In this document: positions 1-11,649 of the stretch, piece after piece
Layout: every line of letters starts with the position of its first letter
Position numbering within the stretch: the stretch's first letter is position 1
Assembly: GCF_007655135.1 (NCBI RefSeq)
Contig: NC_045129.1
Location: forward strand, 6,634,001 to 6,698,000
Length of the DNA stretch: 64,000 nt
Reading direction: 5' to 3'
DNA from: Punica granatum
Taxonomy: Eukaryota; Streptophyta; Magnoliopsida; Myrtales; Lythraceae
Notes under the pieces: generated by a model
Databases searched by the model: none
What the model was told of the DNA's origin: nothing
The model's input: only the letters and a program-made list of their open reading frames with translations
Translations under genes and position numbers: made by a program

Positions 1-2
1 TA

Positions 3-107
3 GAGGACGTGTTCCGGCGCTACAGGATGCTGATTGAGGACCGCATGGCGAAGGAGAAAACCGAGTTCATCAATGTCACACTCTCTCTCACCAGAAATCC
101 AGCATGA
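3..107 (+). CDS. SABATH methyltransferase, 3' end of last exon (partial)
   Basis: The open frame from the window edge to the TGA at 105-107 encodes 34 residues beginning EDVFRRYRMLIEDRM and ending SLTRNPA. They align residue for residue with the C-termini of the two complete SABATH genes further right (EDVFHRYGMLIEDRM ... SLTRRPA). SABATH enzymes methylate small carboxylic acids or ring nitrogens with S-adenosylmethionine. Only the tail is visible and it has no defect, so the gene to the left may be intact or not. Same strand as all other SABATH copies here, which fits a tandem array. Confidence 0.85.
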   Translation, partial: EDVFRRYRMLIEDRMAKEKTEFINVTLSLTRNPA

Positions 108-179
108 GACAACAAGAAGAGAAAAGAAGAATGCGGCTCCCTATATGTGGCTGCTTTTTAATTACTGCAGTAATCTCAT

Positions 180-515
180 GGTGCAGAAGTATTTAATTAT
201 TTCCTTCCTATATGTGGTTGCTTTTTAAGTTGTTGGCTATCATGGCGAATGCCATGTTAAAACAAGCTTGTATTGCTGCTTTGATGCCCGGATTTCGTAT
301 CTGTGGCTGCTTTGTTATGGGATGTGATTGGTGTGATCGATCATATAGTTGTGCTCGTTTCATCTAATGCCGTAATGAAGGTTTCAGTTCAAATTCACTG
401 CTCGGCTATTCAAATGAAGTACTCAAAGTTACTATATGAAATTTATTAAGAAAATCGCCAGACGGCATGCATCAAGCGAATTTATTATGACCCCCAAGTC
501 CGACAAGGCAATACA
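180..515. repeat. SABATH 3'-flank repeat, copy 1
   Basis: This stretch just downstream of the SABATH stop recurs in direct orientation at about 1481-1815 with substitutions and small indels. Shared landmarks are AAGCTTGTATTGCTGCTTTG and GGGATGTGATTGG. The similarity resumes at 734-795 versus 1866-1930, after a SINE insertion in copy 1. The simplest reading is a duplicated 3' flank, with the SABATH fragment at 811-1274 belonging to the second unit. Confidence 0.75.
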
Positions 516-555
516 ACTTCATCAATGTACAAGACCAAGAAGAACCAATGAATTT

Positions 556-722
556 TTTTTTTTCCAAATTTGCGGGAGACATTGCTATCGCAATTTCGGG
601 AGATCGAGCATTGAAAGTTATTATCCCTCCCAACAAGCGTGCTTTCCTGAGCTTGAACTTGTGTTCTCTTCCTTACGAGGTTAAAGTTGCTTACCACTTA
701 ACCAGCACTTTGTTGGTAAGAT
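556..722 (-). mobile_element. tRNA-derived SINE with target-site duplication
   Basis: A roughly 167-bp insertion flanked by the 11-bp direct repeat CCAATGAATTT (545-555 and 723-733). Read on the minus strand it has a box A-like segment (GGTTAAGTGGTAAGC), then a box B-like segment (AGTTCAAGCTC), and ends in a short A tail (the T run at 556-563). The paralogous flank at about 1855-1870 has a single GAATGAATTT, i.e. the empty site. Structure, tail and TSD fit a retroposed SINE; the family is not named here. Confidence 0.75.
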
Positions 723-810
723 CCAATGAATTTAATGAGAGACTTTAACTCAGAATCTTGTTATTCTTCCAAGTTCAAGGAAAGATAGAGAGGAGAATAT
801 CCGCCGAGAG

Positions 811-1274
811 ATGGGGCACAACGAGCCTCCTGAGTACCAGGTCTTCATGAATGACCTTCCCCGGAACGACTTCAATGCCATACTCAGGGCACTGCCAAGG
901 TCGAATGAGAAGCAGGGCCAGTGTTTCTTCCCCAGGGTCCCGGGATCTTTCTATGACAGGCTCTTCCCCAGCAAGAGTTTACATTTCGTTCACTCTTCGT
1001 ACGGTCTCCAGTGGCTCTCTCAGGTGATTTGGGTTTGCTCAATCTAGTGCTAGACAGCAAAAAAGGATTAGCCCTCAGAGCGTGATCGACGCTTATTACC
1101 AGCAGTTTCAGGATGACTCCTCGTTGTTCCTAAAGCATCGTGCACAGGAGCCGGTGTCAGGGGGGCCGCATGGTCTTAACGATCTTGCACAGAAGAAGTG
1201 AGGATCCATCGAGCACAGAGTATTGCTGCATTTGGGAGCTCTTGGCAATGGCTCTCAATGAGATGGTCTCCGAG
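811..1274 (+). pseudogene. SABATH methyltransferase pseudogene fragment (parts of exons 2 and 3)
   Basis: Positions 811-1023 encode [17 protein letters not shown] through [11 protein letters not shown], the second half of SABATH exon 2 (the LNDLPxNDFNA and PGSFYxRLFP blocks are recognisable). After a short spacer, about 1071-1274 encodes the exon 3 block (PQSVIDAYYQQFQDD ... WELLAMALNEMVSE). Exon 1, the SAM-binding half of exon 2 and exon 4 are absent, the start of exon 3 is eroded, and a frameshift near 1155-1165 is followed by an in-frame TGA. It keeps the Tyr of the HSSY block that both intact copies in this window have lost. Confidence 0.85.
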
Positions 1275-1480
1275 GTATATAATTAGATGTAATACTTGGG
1301 ATCCGCAGACAATATAGAAAGGGCATCTAAACAAAAACCTATTTAAATTGGTTTTGATATATGTATGGACAAGTTGGACATGAAATTTTCAGACGAAATA
1401 TATATACGACGAACCACCAAAGATGTGACTATTAGTGGCGCGGAAGTATTATAAATTTTATAGTATAAATAACAAATTTA

Positions 1481-1930
1481 GTGCATGGTCGTATTTAATT
1501 ACGCCTTCCTATATGTTGTTGCTTTATAAGTCGTTGGTCATCGTGGTGAATGCCGTGTTAAAATAAGCTTGTATTGCTGCTTTGATGCTTGGATTTCATA
1601 TCTGTGGCTGCTTTGTCATGGGATGTGATTGGTGCATCATATATGGTTGTGATCGTTTCATCTAAATACCATATTTTAGGTTTCAATTCAATACTCTGTT
1701 ATTCACATAATGTCCTCCTCAAAGTAACAATATGAAAATTATTAAGAGATTTCATCAAGAAAATTGCCAATCGGCACCCATCAAGCTAATTGATTATGAC
1801 CTCCAAGTCCAACCATGATAATATAAAATCATTCATTGTACAGGATGAAGACGAACGAATGAATTTAATGAGACATTAACTCAGAATCTTGTAATTCTTC
1901 CCAAGTTCAAGACAAAAACAGGGAGGCGAG
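1481..1930. repeat. SABATH 3'-flank repeat, copy 2
   Basis: Second copy of the flank found at 180-795. It lies directly downstream of the SABATH pseudogene at 811-1274, the same relative position as copy 1 to the gene end at 107. It lacks the SINE at 556-722 and so serves as the empty site for that insertion. Confidence 0.75.
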
Positions 1931-2232
1931 TGAACCCAAAAGAATCTGGAACTAGAAAAATAAGATCGACTAAGAATCGGATCCGACATACAAGAATACA
2001 TTGCAGCAAGTGATGCTTGTTTTGAGAATGCTTATTTCTTTCTCAGCTTCAGAAACAAAAGACTGTCGAGGGGGTAAAGTAGCTCCATTACCAAAAAGCG
2101 TAGCTCATCGAATCAATTTCACAAAAAGTCAGGAAACGAAAAATCATCTGAATAAGCCAGGACAATTATTTTCCAAAGTTTTCGGGGCAAGAGGCAATCC
2201 CCGATACAAATTCAGAATAGAGGGGAAGCTTT

Positions 2233-4534
2233 TCAGTTGACAACATCAACGACCAACTTGCGCGACTTGAGGACTGACCACCTCAACCGTCTGAAGTAGG
2301 CGGCTTGGAGCAGTGCCAATGACAATAGAAAGATCCACTTGAATCCCATCTGCATTTGGAAGCATTAAATTCGTCAGGAGTAGAACTGAGTTTCATGGGC
2401 AATTTTTACAGTTCTGATAAGCAATAAATGTTCAACCGGCAACGCAAGCCAATTCTTAAGAACTCTATTAAGGAATCAATTCCAAAAAAAAAAAAATTTA
2501 GGGCAAAAAAAATCTCAGAACTTATGGAGAAGTTACCAGCTTCCTCTCTTCCATTTCAGGTTCAGCTGCCCAGGACAAAAATGCCACAACATCTTTCCCC
2601 ATCTGCAAAGCAACAGCGGTGAGTAAGAAATGATGATTATCATTTCTCGAAAGACAGTGAAAAGCATAAAGCTATACAGTCCTTATCAAAGAATGAAGAC
2701 AAAAAAAGATCAACCTGAGCTTCTGTTGCTGGTGTCCCATCCTCATACTCAACAGCTCCGTCATTAAGCATCTTTGGCATAGCAATTGCTCCACCAGGGA
2801 AGTAAGGATTGTAATGTAATCCCTCTCGAATCTGCGAGAACCATAAAAGAAATAACAGGTTTTACGGAAATACTTGAGGAAAACAACATCGAATGCTAGT
2901 GGGAGAGCCTCGATACAAATGATACTGGAGGAAATGCAGAGGACACATCATAAATGCAATGGACGTTTGACTAGTAGAAGCGCATCACAAATGCAACGGA
3001 AGTTTGATTAGTAAAAGCGCATCACAAATGCAATGGAAGCTCTCTTGAGAAGAAAAGAAGGCCACCTAGCATTTCTATCGCACCAATGTTCGATTTAGCA
3101 ATTTTCATTTCCAGGGAGTAACAAAACAGTGTGCCATATGTCAAAAACTCCGGGTGAAATTCCTTACTAAGACTATGCTTTTAAACAATTGAGTCATCAA
3201 TGTCCAATTTGGAAGCAAGCAATTAACAGAAAACAAAAAATGGGTTTGATAAACGCAAAGACTGGCAGTTTATTGATGTGGAACTGTAATTTACCGTGAC
3301 ACCAGCCGGAGGATCACGATAACCAGTAAGAAGGGCAAACACATAATTCTGACCATTGTGACGAGCCTGAAAACAAACCAATTCAATAGTGAGCTGAAAA
3401 GATCCATGTGTTTTCTTTAATAATAGCAGAAAAGGAATGGTAAGAAAAGAGACATTACTTTAGTGATAAGACTTAAATCAGGAGGATAGGCCCCTCCATT
3501 AGCGAACCTAGCAGCTTGCTCATTTGAATATGGTTGAGGAAACCGATCGCTGAGTTTACCAGGACGAGTGAACATCTCACCCTCATCATTAGGTCCATCA
3601 ACCACCTCAATCTCAGCGGCCATAGCCTTCACCTCCTCTTCCGTGTAAGCTACTCCCACCAGATCACGGTATGATATGAGAGACATGGAATGGCAAGATG
3701 CACAAACTTGCTGATAGACTTGGTGACCACGGCGAATCCTAAGAAATAATTCATGTTTGGCATTAGATAATAAACAGATACATGATTATGCAATTGTTAA
3801 TGACTATTTGCATTTAAAAGATTCCAAGACATACAACAACCTAATAGAAGGATTGCTGTGCTACTATCAAAAGAAAGAAAAATGTGCATGGAACGGATAA
3901 ATAATATGAGAGTGCAAAAGAGTAGGTGGCTTCCGGACTGTCAATGGACATAGGACAAGTTACACGTATCCAATAACATGCTCTGCTTAGTTAAAACTGC
4001 AGAGCTCAGAAACTAACAAGGTACAAAAATTTTCACAAAAGGATAAGGACACTCACGATGCATGGTCATAGGAACTGAGAATTCCTTGGTGGGGCCAGGG
4101 GTAGTTTGGACACGCTAAACCATGTTCAGCCTCATCTGCAGATACAATCGTTCCAAAGCTTAAAAACCCTGAAACACCAGCTCCAAGAAGTGCAAGAGCT
4201 CTCAAAGAGTTTGTCTGAGTAGACCCAGCTCCGTCGTACCCTTTCTTTGAGAGAAAAGATGACAAGGCCTGCAAGCACACAGCAATGCAACTAACACCAT
4301 CAACAACGGTTTAAGACTTCGTGATACATTTAAAATGATAAATTAAAAACGCCATCTTAATAGTGCATTTAAGAGGAGCAGAAAACCATCTTGCTTATTA
4401 AATTTGTTCATATACAACTAAGCTACAGATGGTGAAAGGACATTTTCCCATGTATAGTAGGAGCAGGAACTCACAAAGGACTGGCCTTGAAGCTTCCGCC
4501 GCAGAAGCTGGTGGATCATTCCTCCTCCAGCCAT
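2233..4534 (-). CDS. CYC1: cytochrome c1, heme protein of mitochondrial complex III
   Basis: Seven coding exons on the minus strand: 4475-4534, 4057-4268, 3459-3738, 3295-3366, 2715-2831, 2537-2602 and 2233-2349. All have GT/AG borders and together give 307 residues, the usual plant length. The N-terminus [13 protein letters not shown] plus an Arg/Ser-rich stretch is the mitochondrial presequence. The heme c site CASCH is at about residues 103-107, the axial Met lies in GGAIAMPKM (about 226), and a single C-terminal membrane helix (about 274-288) anchors it in the inner membrane. It carries electrons from the Rieske protein to cytochrome c. A 5'UTR intron is likely (acceptor TTAG just upstream of the ATG; possible donor near 5127). 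The start is the only ATG in frame with the presequence. No defects seen. Confidence 0.95.
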
Positions 4535-5328
4535 TTCACGTCAGCCTAATTTCCAATAATGGTCCAAAATCAGATAAAAAACGAGAACCCCTCGGTGCAG
4601 GAGATGGATTGCTCCAGTCTAGACACCAGAGTCAAATGCAGGTTATACTAAAAACACAATCCAACCCCCGCCAAATAGCAAGGCACAACCAAAATACGAC
4701 ATGAGAACAAATTTATGGATTAAAAAGCTGAAATTTGAGGCAGAGTGGTAAAAGATAAGCTGACAAGATTCATTTGATTCGACCCATTATTAATTTTAAT
4801 TATATTTTTAAAAAATACAAGTTACTATACTGTCATTAATGTATCTGAAGCTGATACGAAATCAAACACGCCCACCAACAAGGAAACTAAAGATCTAACT
4901 GCAACAAGAGATCCTACTTCGGGCATTTCAGCTGGCAGCAAAGGGATTAAATCGACAAAAAGAGCATTTTCTCTGACACCCACTACAATTGGCAATTCCA
5001 AGCAAGTCTGTTTATTAAGAACATAACCCAAATGCGTCCCTAAATGAGCTGAGTACGAACCCAAACCAATCCAATAATGTCAGAAATCTGCGAATTACAG
5101 AAACCCTAAGACGGGGATTTTTCACCTCTTTTGCTTCAGCTGTGCGATAGCCGAGCAGCAGCAGGTGCGGGAGCAGTTGCGTTGCGGATCAGAGATTGCC
5201 GGAGAGTGAGGCGAGAGAGACAGAGAAGAGGCGGAAGCAGTCAAAGGCTCGGGATCGGCAGCTTTGAAGCAGCAGCAGGCCGAAACTTCGGACAGTGGTG
5301 TGGAAGACGAAGAAAGCCACTCGGAAAA

Positions 5329-5393
5329 TGGGCTGGGCCGTGAAAATGTAGAAATTGGAAAATGGGCTGAATGGTTGAGGAAGGCCCAGCCCA
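5329..5393 (-). promoter_or_regulatory. cluster of five site II elements upstream of cytochrome c1
   Basis: TGGGCT (5329), TGGGCC (5334), TGGGCT (5363), and on the other strand GGCCCA (5383) and AGCCCA (5388) lie within 65 bp, just upstream of the likely transcription start of the cytochrome c1 gene. Site II (TGGGCC/T) elements are known to be enriched in promoters of plant nuclear genes for oxidative phosphorylation and are bound by TCP factors. The cluster therefore fits the neighbour's function. Exact transcription start not visible. Confidence 0.65.
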
Positions 5394-5399
5394 AAATGT

Positions 5400-6880
5400 A
5401 TATGAGCCCTTTCTCATATAGAATAACGGATAGCAAATGAAATCGAATGTACTAACCACTCTACCTCGCGTTACATGGGACTGTTAAAAGAAACGAATAT
5501 ATATTGCTTATTTTAAGGGCACGGAGTTGCAGACGTCGACGTACTTGAGGTGGACCGAACCTGGGGATTCAAACTCGACATCATGTCTTGAGGCATCCTC
5601 TCTTGGCCTTCTGTTATAATCCCTTTAGACAGTCGCAGACTCAGAAGATCACTCTCACAACTGCAAGCTTATGAACGTCATGCAAAATCTGATCTAACGT
5701 CCAACCTAAATCCATTCGGCATGATAGGAGTGACTCTGCCAATCTCAATGATATATTCCATTGTAAACACGAGAATACGACATTATAAACGTTATAGTTC
5801 TCTGAAGGATGAGGATGTGAGCCCAAAATCCATAATAACCGATATGCATGTGAATAGTCGATCCATTCCATACATGAAAGTTTCTTTCCTAATTAGATTT
5901 TGTGAAACACTTGGAGGGAGAATGGTTCAATTTCTTTTCTTGTTGAGCATTGCATTGTTAGCTCAGGGGGGGCTTTCCATCTCCACTGAGTTATAAGAGA
6001 GTCAATCTTTGACTGTGCATGCTTTTCCTCTCGTTGACCTATTCTCTACTCATCAAGTTTAATATATACAACGAGTTTATAAACTGATAAATTTTGATCA
6101 AATGTTACCTTACACAATTTGAGAAATTTGATTGCAAACTTTGGTTATGTCTTACGTACCAACTTCCTCTGCATAATTAAGACAATACCGAGGACTGGTC
6201 CTATATAACAATTGATTTCATTAGGAGATCGGACAACAAATTTATCACGCAGATGAATAATCGGCATTCAAGTAGTCGAGACTAGCTTATGATGAGAATA
6301 TAGTTTCATCTAATAAAACACCATGTTTTTTCCTAAATTTTCTCTAATTTTGCTCATGATAATACATAAATAACTAACCCACGTGATTGGTCATTACTTT
6401 GTGGATGAAAGGGTCAAAATGATTTTCTATCGCAAGCAAACTTAGAAGTAACAGTAATTCATAATTGCATGGTAGACCTTCCCGCAGTCGAAGGATTGTA
6501 TTAAAAACACAAAAGAACAAATGTGGATTGTTAAGATAGATTCGGCGCTGTTTTTCTTAAACAAAGTTTTTTCAGGATATAATCTTGTGAATGAAAAAGA
6601 TTTATAATTAAGAGAGCATTATTCTTTAGTTGACTGATTTAGGAACATAGTCAATCTTTTTCTGGTTATAAAGGAGGGTCAAGGCCTAGTACAATAAAAA
6701 AAAATCAGAACGAGCCAAATTTTGTTCATTGAGGGCAAAATAATATGCGAACATATGTAATGTGTAAATATAACAACGTGTATAAGATAAAACAAAATAA
6801 TCTTACAGAGATTTTACATTTTTAGAAAATGTAGGGGCAAAACTTTGAAAAGCATAATTTTTAGGATGAAATCATAGAGA
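5400..6880. other. intergenic, no gene seen
   Basis: No coding region can be supported. The part from about 5960 to 6320 is a diverged copy of a module that recurs near 9390-9610 and 12740-12970, next to the MAP kinase units; landmarks are AACTTCCTCTGCATAATT and GATGAATAATCGGC. It may mark a further duplication unit whose kinase gene is gone. Confidence 0.5.
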
Positions 6881-6889
6881 ATATTGTGT

Positions 6890-7192
6890 GTTTGTTTTAC
6901 AAATAATATTCAACTCAACTCAACTCAACTCAAATTATCTTCAATTCGACATCACAATCATTACTTTTTTATTTTTTAAATATTTTTAATCATTCAATTC
7001 AATTTTTAATATTAAATTTTCTCAACTATTCATTACTTTTTCACAATTCAACAACACAATTATTACTTAATCATTATTTTCTCTCAATTATTTATTACTT
7101 TTTGACACTTTTTCTCATAATTCAACAATACAGTCATTATAAACCAATTAAAACCAAAACTCAACTCAATTCAACTCTCAATCCAAACGCAT
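6890..7192. mobile_element. MITE-like element
   Basis: An AT-rich stretch built from CAACTCAACTC/CAATTCAA motifs. One end reads TGTGTTTGTTTTAC and the other, reverse-complemented, TGCGTTTGGATTGAG: imperfect terminal inverted repeats. The interior (ACAACACAATTATTACTT and similar) recurs at about 15900-16190. Related in style to the Tourist-type element at 23528-23772. Ends approximate. Confidence 0.45.
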
Positions 7193-7748
7193 TAATTTTT
7201 TGTTTTATTTGGGGGATGGGTGAGGGGGATTGGTGGGGCGTGTGTGCGTGCGTGTTGGGGATCTTAAATATCAGGCGGGGGCAACTGCCCCCCTCAAGGC
7301 CATGTCGCCCCGTCCCTGGACTGATCTAACTTGGGCTAAGATTAGTTTTGGTTTATTTAATTTCTGAATATTAAACGGTGCACAAAAAAAAAGGGAAAAA
7401 AAAGCACAAAATGAAACATAAAAACACCAAAATTTACTTTAACAAAAACCAACAGTGTATTTTATTTCTATTCAAAATTACAATTATTTCATCAAAGAGG
7501 CGCATGCCCCTACCTAACAACCAAGATGATGTAAATTTGATACTCGGTCGGACTATTCGTACTCCTTTATTAGTTATTAGGATTTTTGTTTCATTATGTA
7601 ATCTCTCTTATAACTGGAAAAAAAATGCAATTATTTCTTGAAATCTTTTGTGAGACCTAGTCCCAATATTCCTCTCTTCATCGCCATTTTTATACTACGA
7701 ATTAATTAATTTATATATACAAGAAGTCTCCACCCTCTACTAGTTCTC

Positions 7749-7756
7749 TATAAATA
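7749..7756 (+). promoter_or_regulatory. TATA box of the peroxidase (pseudo)gene
   Basis: TATAAATA lies 113 bp upstream of the peroxidase ATG at 7869, a typical spacing for a plant 5' leader. The promoter may still be active although the gene is damaged. Confidence 0.6.
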
Positions 7757-7868
7757 CCAAAGAGATATAAGCCATCATCCATTCAAGCCATAGTTAATAC
7801 TGAAAATTTTCAATTATTCCTTCAAATTTTAACTGCTTTTCATCATATATTTTGATTAATTCAATAAA

Positions 7869-9152
<1,284 letters not shown>

Positions 9153-9757
9153 TCCATTTCGAGAGCCCTGTTCAATACTTCAATTCCTGGTTGTTTGGGG
9201 TTGTATGTTTGTGCTTGTTTAAAGTTACTAAAGCATTTCTGATCGTTTGCTGAGACTTTTGGTCTGATAGGAAATTGACAAACACATTCTAAAGAATGAC
9301 CAAACATCAGAGATAATTCCCATTCATAAACATCAGATAAAACATGCCGGAAGTTCTCATAAACTCGCAGACATTCAGAGACAAGGTATAGCGTTAGCTC
9401 AGGGGTGACTTTATCAGTAACCGATGATTTTGATCAGTTATTAGCCTATACAGTTTGAGAAAGTCGATTGCAAATTTCGTTCAGTCTAAAGCAGCAACTT
9501 CCTTTGCATGATCGGAACGGTCAATACTGAGACTGCCCTGACAATTGATTTTTCAGAGAGATGATCAGACAATAGAAATATTATCACACGGATGAATAAT
9601 TACAACAGCTAACTCTTTATGCTGAGACTTTTGGTGTGTTCAGCAATGACAGACATATACACATTCCCAGATCCAAGTCACCGCAAAAGAAAATTTCAAG
9701 CCAAATCCTACAGAGAAGATGCTAACAAATGCAAAGATTGAAGCATGACATGTAATT

Positions 9758-9803
9758 AAGATGATGTCTTCGGTTGAAGCTGATCAACCGAAGACATCAT
9801 CTT
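9758..9803. repeat. perfect 20-bp inverted repeat with 6-bp loop
   Basis: The arm AAGATGATGTCTTCGGTTGA (9758-9777) is followed by loop AGCTGA and its exact reverse complement (9784-9803). It lies between the peroxidase pseudogene and the 3' end of the first MAP kinase gene (minus strand, stop at 10119). A transcript of either strand would form a strong hairpin. No flanking TSD was recognised. Confidence 0.8.
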
Positions 9804-10118
9804 GAATTGATTCTCATTTCTAGACATCAGAAAAAACTTGCAGACAACTTCTCATAAACATGCTGACATAATTCCCTTCAGAGGATTGGTTTCGAAAGCT
9901 ACTACTATTTACACTTAGAATTGCACTACTCCTACTCCAAATACAGAAAACAAAGTAATTATAACAATCGAGGTTCTTTGAAATTCGGCGGGCCGCCCTT
10001 AAGCAGCGAGCTTGTTGCTTGAAGAGGTCTTCAATTGCTGATATATGCAGACATGTACTCACAGTAAGGAGCTAAGAAAAAATGGGCCTAAACAAACTTC
10101 TCTTGAGGCATAAACAAC

Positions 10119-11246
10119 CTATCGGCATGGGCCACGGTTCAAAGCGAGTTCAGGATGGCTATAGACCACCTCGTCCCACATCAGTTTCCTCATCACCTTC
10201 TCCTTTACGCCCTCCTCTACGTCAATCTTCACCTGGAACTGGGCCGGGCAGTCGAGTGTCGGATCGTAAATGTCTTCCGGGTAAGGGTGCTTGAGTGCTT
10301 CAGCAGCAGTGATCCTCTTCCTGGGGTCGAACACGAGCATCTTCTCCAGCAAGTCCAATTCCAAAGGATCTGCCAGGGGAAAGAGACTCGAGAGCGGGAT
10401 TCCTCTACAGTGAGGCAGGGACTCGACGTATTTTCTCGCCGTTGCACTTTGGATGAACTCAAGATCCGCTTCCTTTTGGGTGCCTAGCACGCTGATTATG
10501 CACTGCAACTGGTTCTCGGAGCAGGTGCCAGGAAAGATGGGTTGTCGCCCGAGAAGTTCAGCAAAGATACACCCAGCCGACCAGACGTCGATAGTTTGCC
10601 CATAGTTGTAGGAGCCAAGGAGGACCTCGGGCGCACGGTACCATCGACTGACAACATAGCCAGTCATGAACTCTGAGTCATCTTGGGCTGTCGTTCTCGC
10701 CAGTCCAAAATCGCCAATCTTCAGATCACAGTTGGAGTTGATGAGGATGTTGCTGGGCTTGAGGTCTCGGTGGAGGACGTTAGCTGAGTGAATGTAGCGG
10801 AGGCCGCAAAGAATCTGAAAGACCATAAACGTCACGTGATCGGCAGATAGTCCCTGACTCGACTTGATAATATGAGACAGGTCGGTGTCCATGAGCTCGA
10901 ACACCAAATAAATGTCCTTAAATTTCGTCTTCGGGCTCGGCACCATGACATCCTTGAGGGGGATCACGTTGGCGTGCCTGACTTGCCTGAGAATGGCCAT
11001 CTCCCTCAGAGTCCTGACAGCGGTGGTGGGGTCTTCGAACAATTTGGAGATCTTCTTGATGGCGACCTTCTCGTTCGTCTTCTTATCAAGCGCAGAGCAG
11101 ACCACGCCGTAGGCTCCTGCCCCGAGAGGCTTGAGGGGCTTATATTTGGCATCGATCTCGAACACATGGTTACATACGGAGGAGTAATTCTTCCCTCTTC
11201 GCCAGATTCCATCAGGAGGCAGAGCTGCTTGAATCGGAGGTGCCAT
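10119..11246 (-). CDS. divergent group C-like MAP kinase with TGY activation loop
   Basis: One uninterrupted 375-residue frame. It has the glycine loop LGAGAYGVV (41-49), catalytic Lys64 in VAIKK, Glu82, HRDLKPSN (159-166), DFG (179-181), activation loop FMTGYVVSRWYRAPE (TGY at 195-197) and the MAPK insert. The N-terminal FEIDAKY and the C-terminal DCPAQ...KLMWDEV resemble plant group C MAPKs (MPK1/2/7/14), normally about 370 residues with one coding intron. Plant MAPKs carry TEY or TDY; Gly in the middle is the p38 pattern. All catalytic residues are present, so activity is plausible. A 5'UTR intron is likely: CAG acceptor at 11266-11268 and donor GTAAG at 11619-11623. A paralogue at 13361 and a remnant at about 16830 make this a tandem array on one strand. 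Confidence 0.88.
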   Translation of the reverse strand: MAPPIQAALPPDGIWRRGKNYSSVCNHVFEIDAKYKPLKPLGAGAYGVVCSALDKKTNEKVAIKKISKLFEDPTTAVRTLREMAILRQVRHANVIPLKDVMVPSPKTKFKDIYLVFELMDTDLSHIIKSSQGLSADHVTFMVFQILCGLRYIHSANVLHRDLKPSNILINSNCDLKIGDFGLARTTAQDDSEFMTGYVVSRWYRAPEVLLGSYNYGQTIDVWSAGCIFAELLGRQPIFPGTCSENQLQCIISVLGTQKEADLEFIQSATARKYVESLPHCRGIPLSSLFPLADPLELDLLEKMLVFDPRKRITAAEALKHPYPEDIYDPTLDCPAQFQVKIDVEEGVKEKVMRKLMWDEVVYSHPELALNRGPCR

Positions 11247-11397
11247 ATGGTCAAGGCTGCTTGGCCTGAAAAATTAACAATCCGTTTTCAATATGAGCAA
11301 CCTACCAGTAAATTAATGAAATATGGCACGATCAAACGAAACAAAGAGACCAATTTATTTCTAACTAAAACTGCTGCCTCTTCCCGATCATCGAAAC

Positions 11398-11524
11398 TGT
11401 AAAATATCCATTGGGCCTATAAGCGATTAAGCCCATCTCGAGCTAATAGATTGTGATACCTAATCTCTTATAAACCCATTAGATATTTCTTAATTTTTCA
11501 GTGTGGAATTTTTTACTCTCAACA
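11398..11524 (-). mobile_element. TRIM-family solo LTR with 5-bp TSD
   Basis: A 127-bp TG...CA unit flanked by GAAAC on both sides (11393-11397 and 11525-11529). It resembles the LTRs of the complete TRIM at 21985-22568: TGTAAAATA.CCA.TTGGGCCT, AAGCCCATC, CTTATAAA and TCAATTTTTC-type blocks in the same order, ending CTCAACA. No internal region or second LTR is present, so it is a solo LTR left by unequal recombination. It lies inside the predicted 5'UTR intron of the MAP kinase gene ending at 10119. Confidence 0.75.
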
Positions 11525-11649
11525 GAAACAAACGAAGTAATAAATAGATAAAAACAGAGGATAGCGTTTCATCACAGTCGGGACAACAGATTGGCATGCA
11601 CCTATGACGGAATAGATTCTTACTTGGTGCAAGCAGCTTCTTGCTTCAT

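Noticed and set aside
4825..5436. Several 70-104 codon frames upstream of cytochrome c1
   Set aside because: They fall in the probable 5'UTR intron, leader and promoter of that gene, with no homology or proper start context.
10155..11402. Open frames of 110 and 176 codons on the plus strand opposite the first MAPK gene
   Set aside because: They are antisense shadows of a GC-rich kinase exon and resemble no protein; the minus strand encodes a complete kinase.
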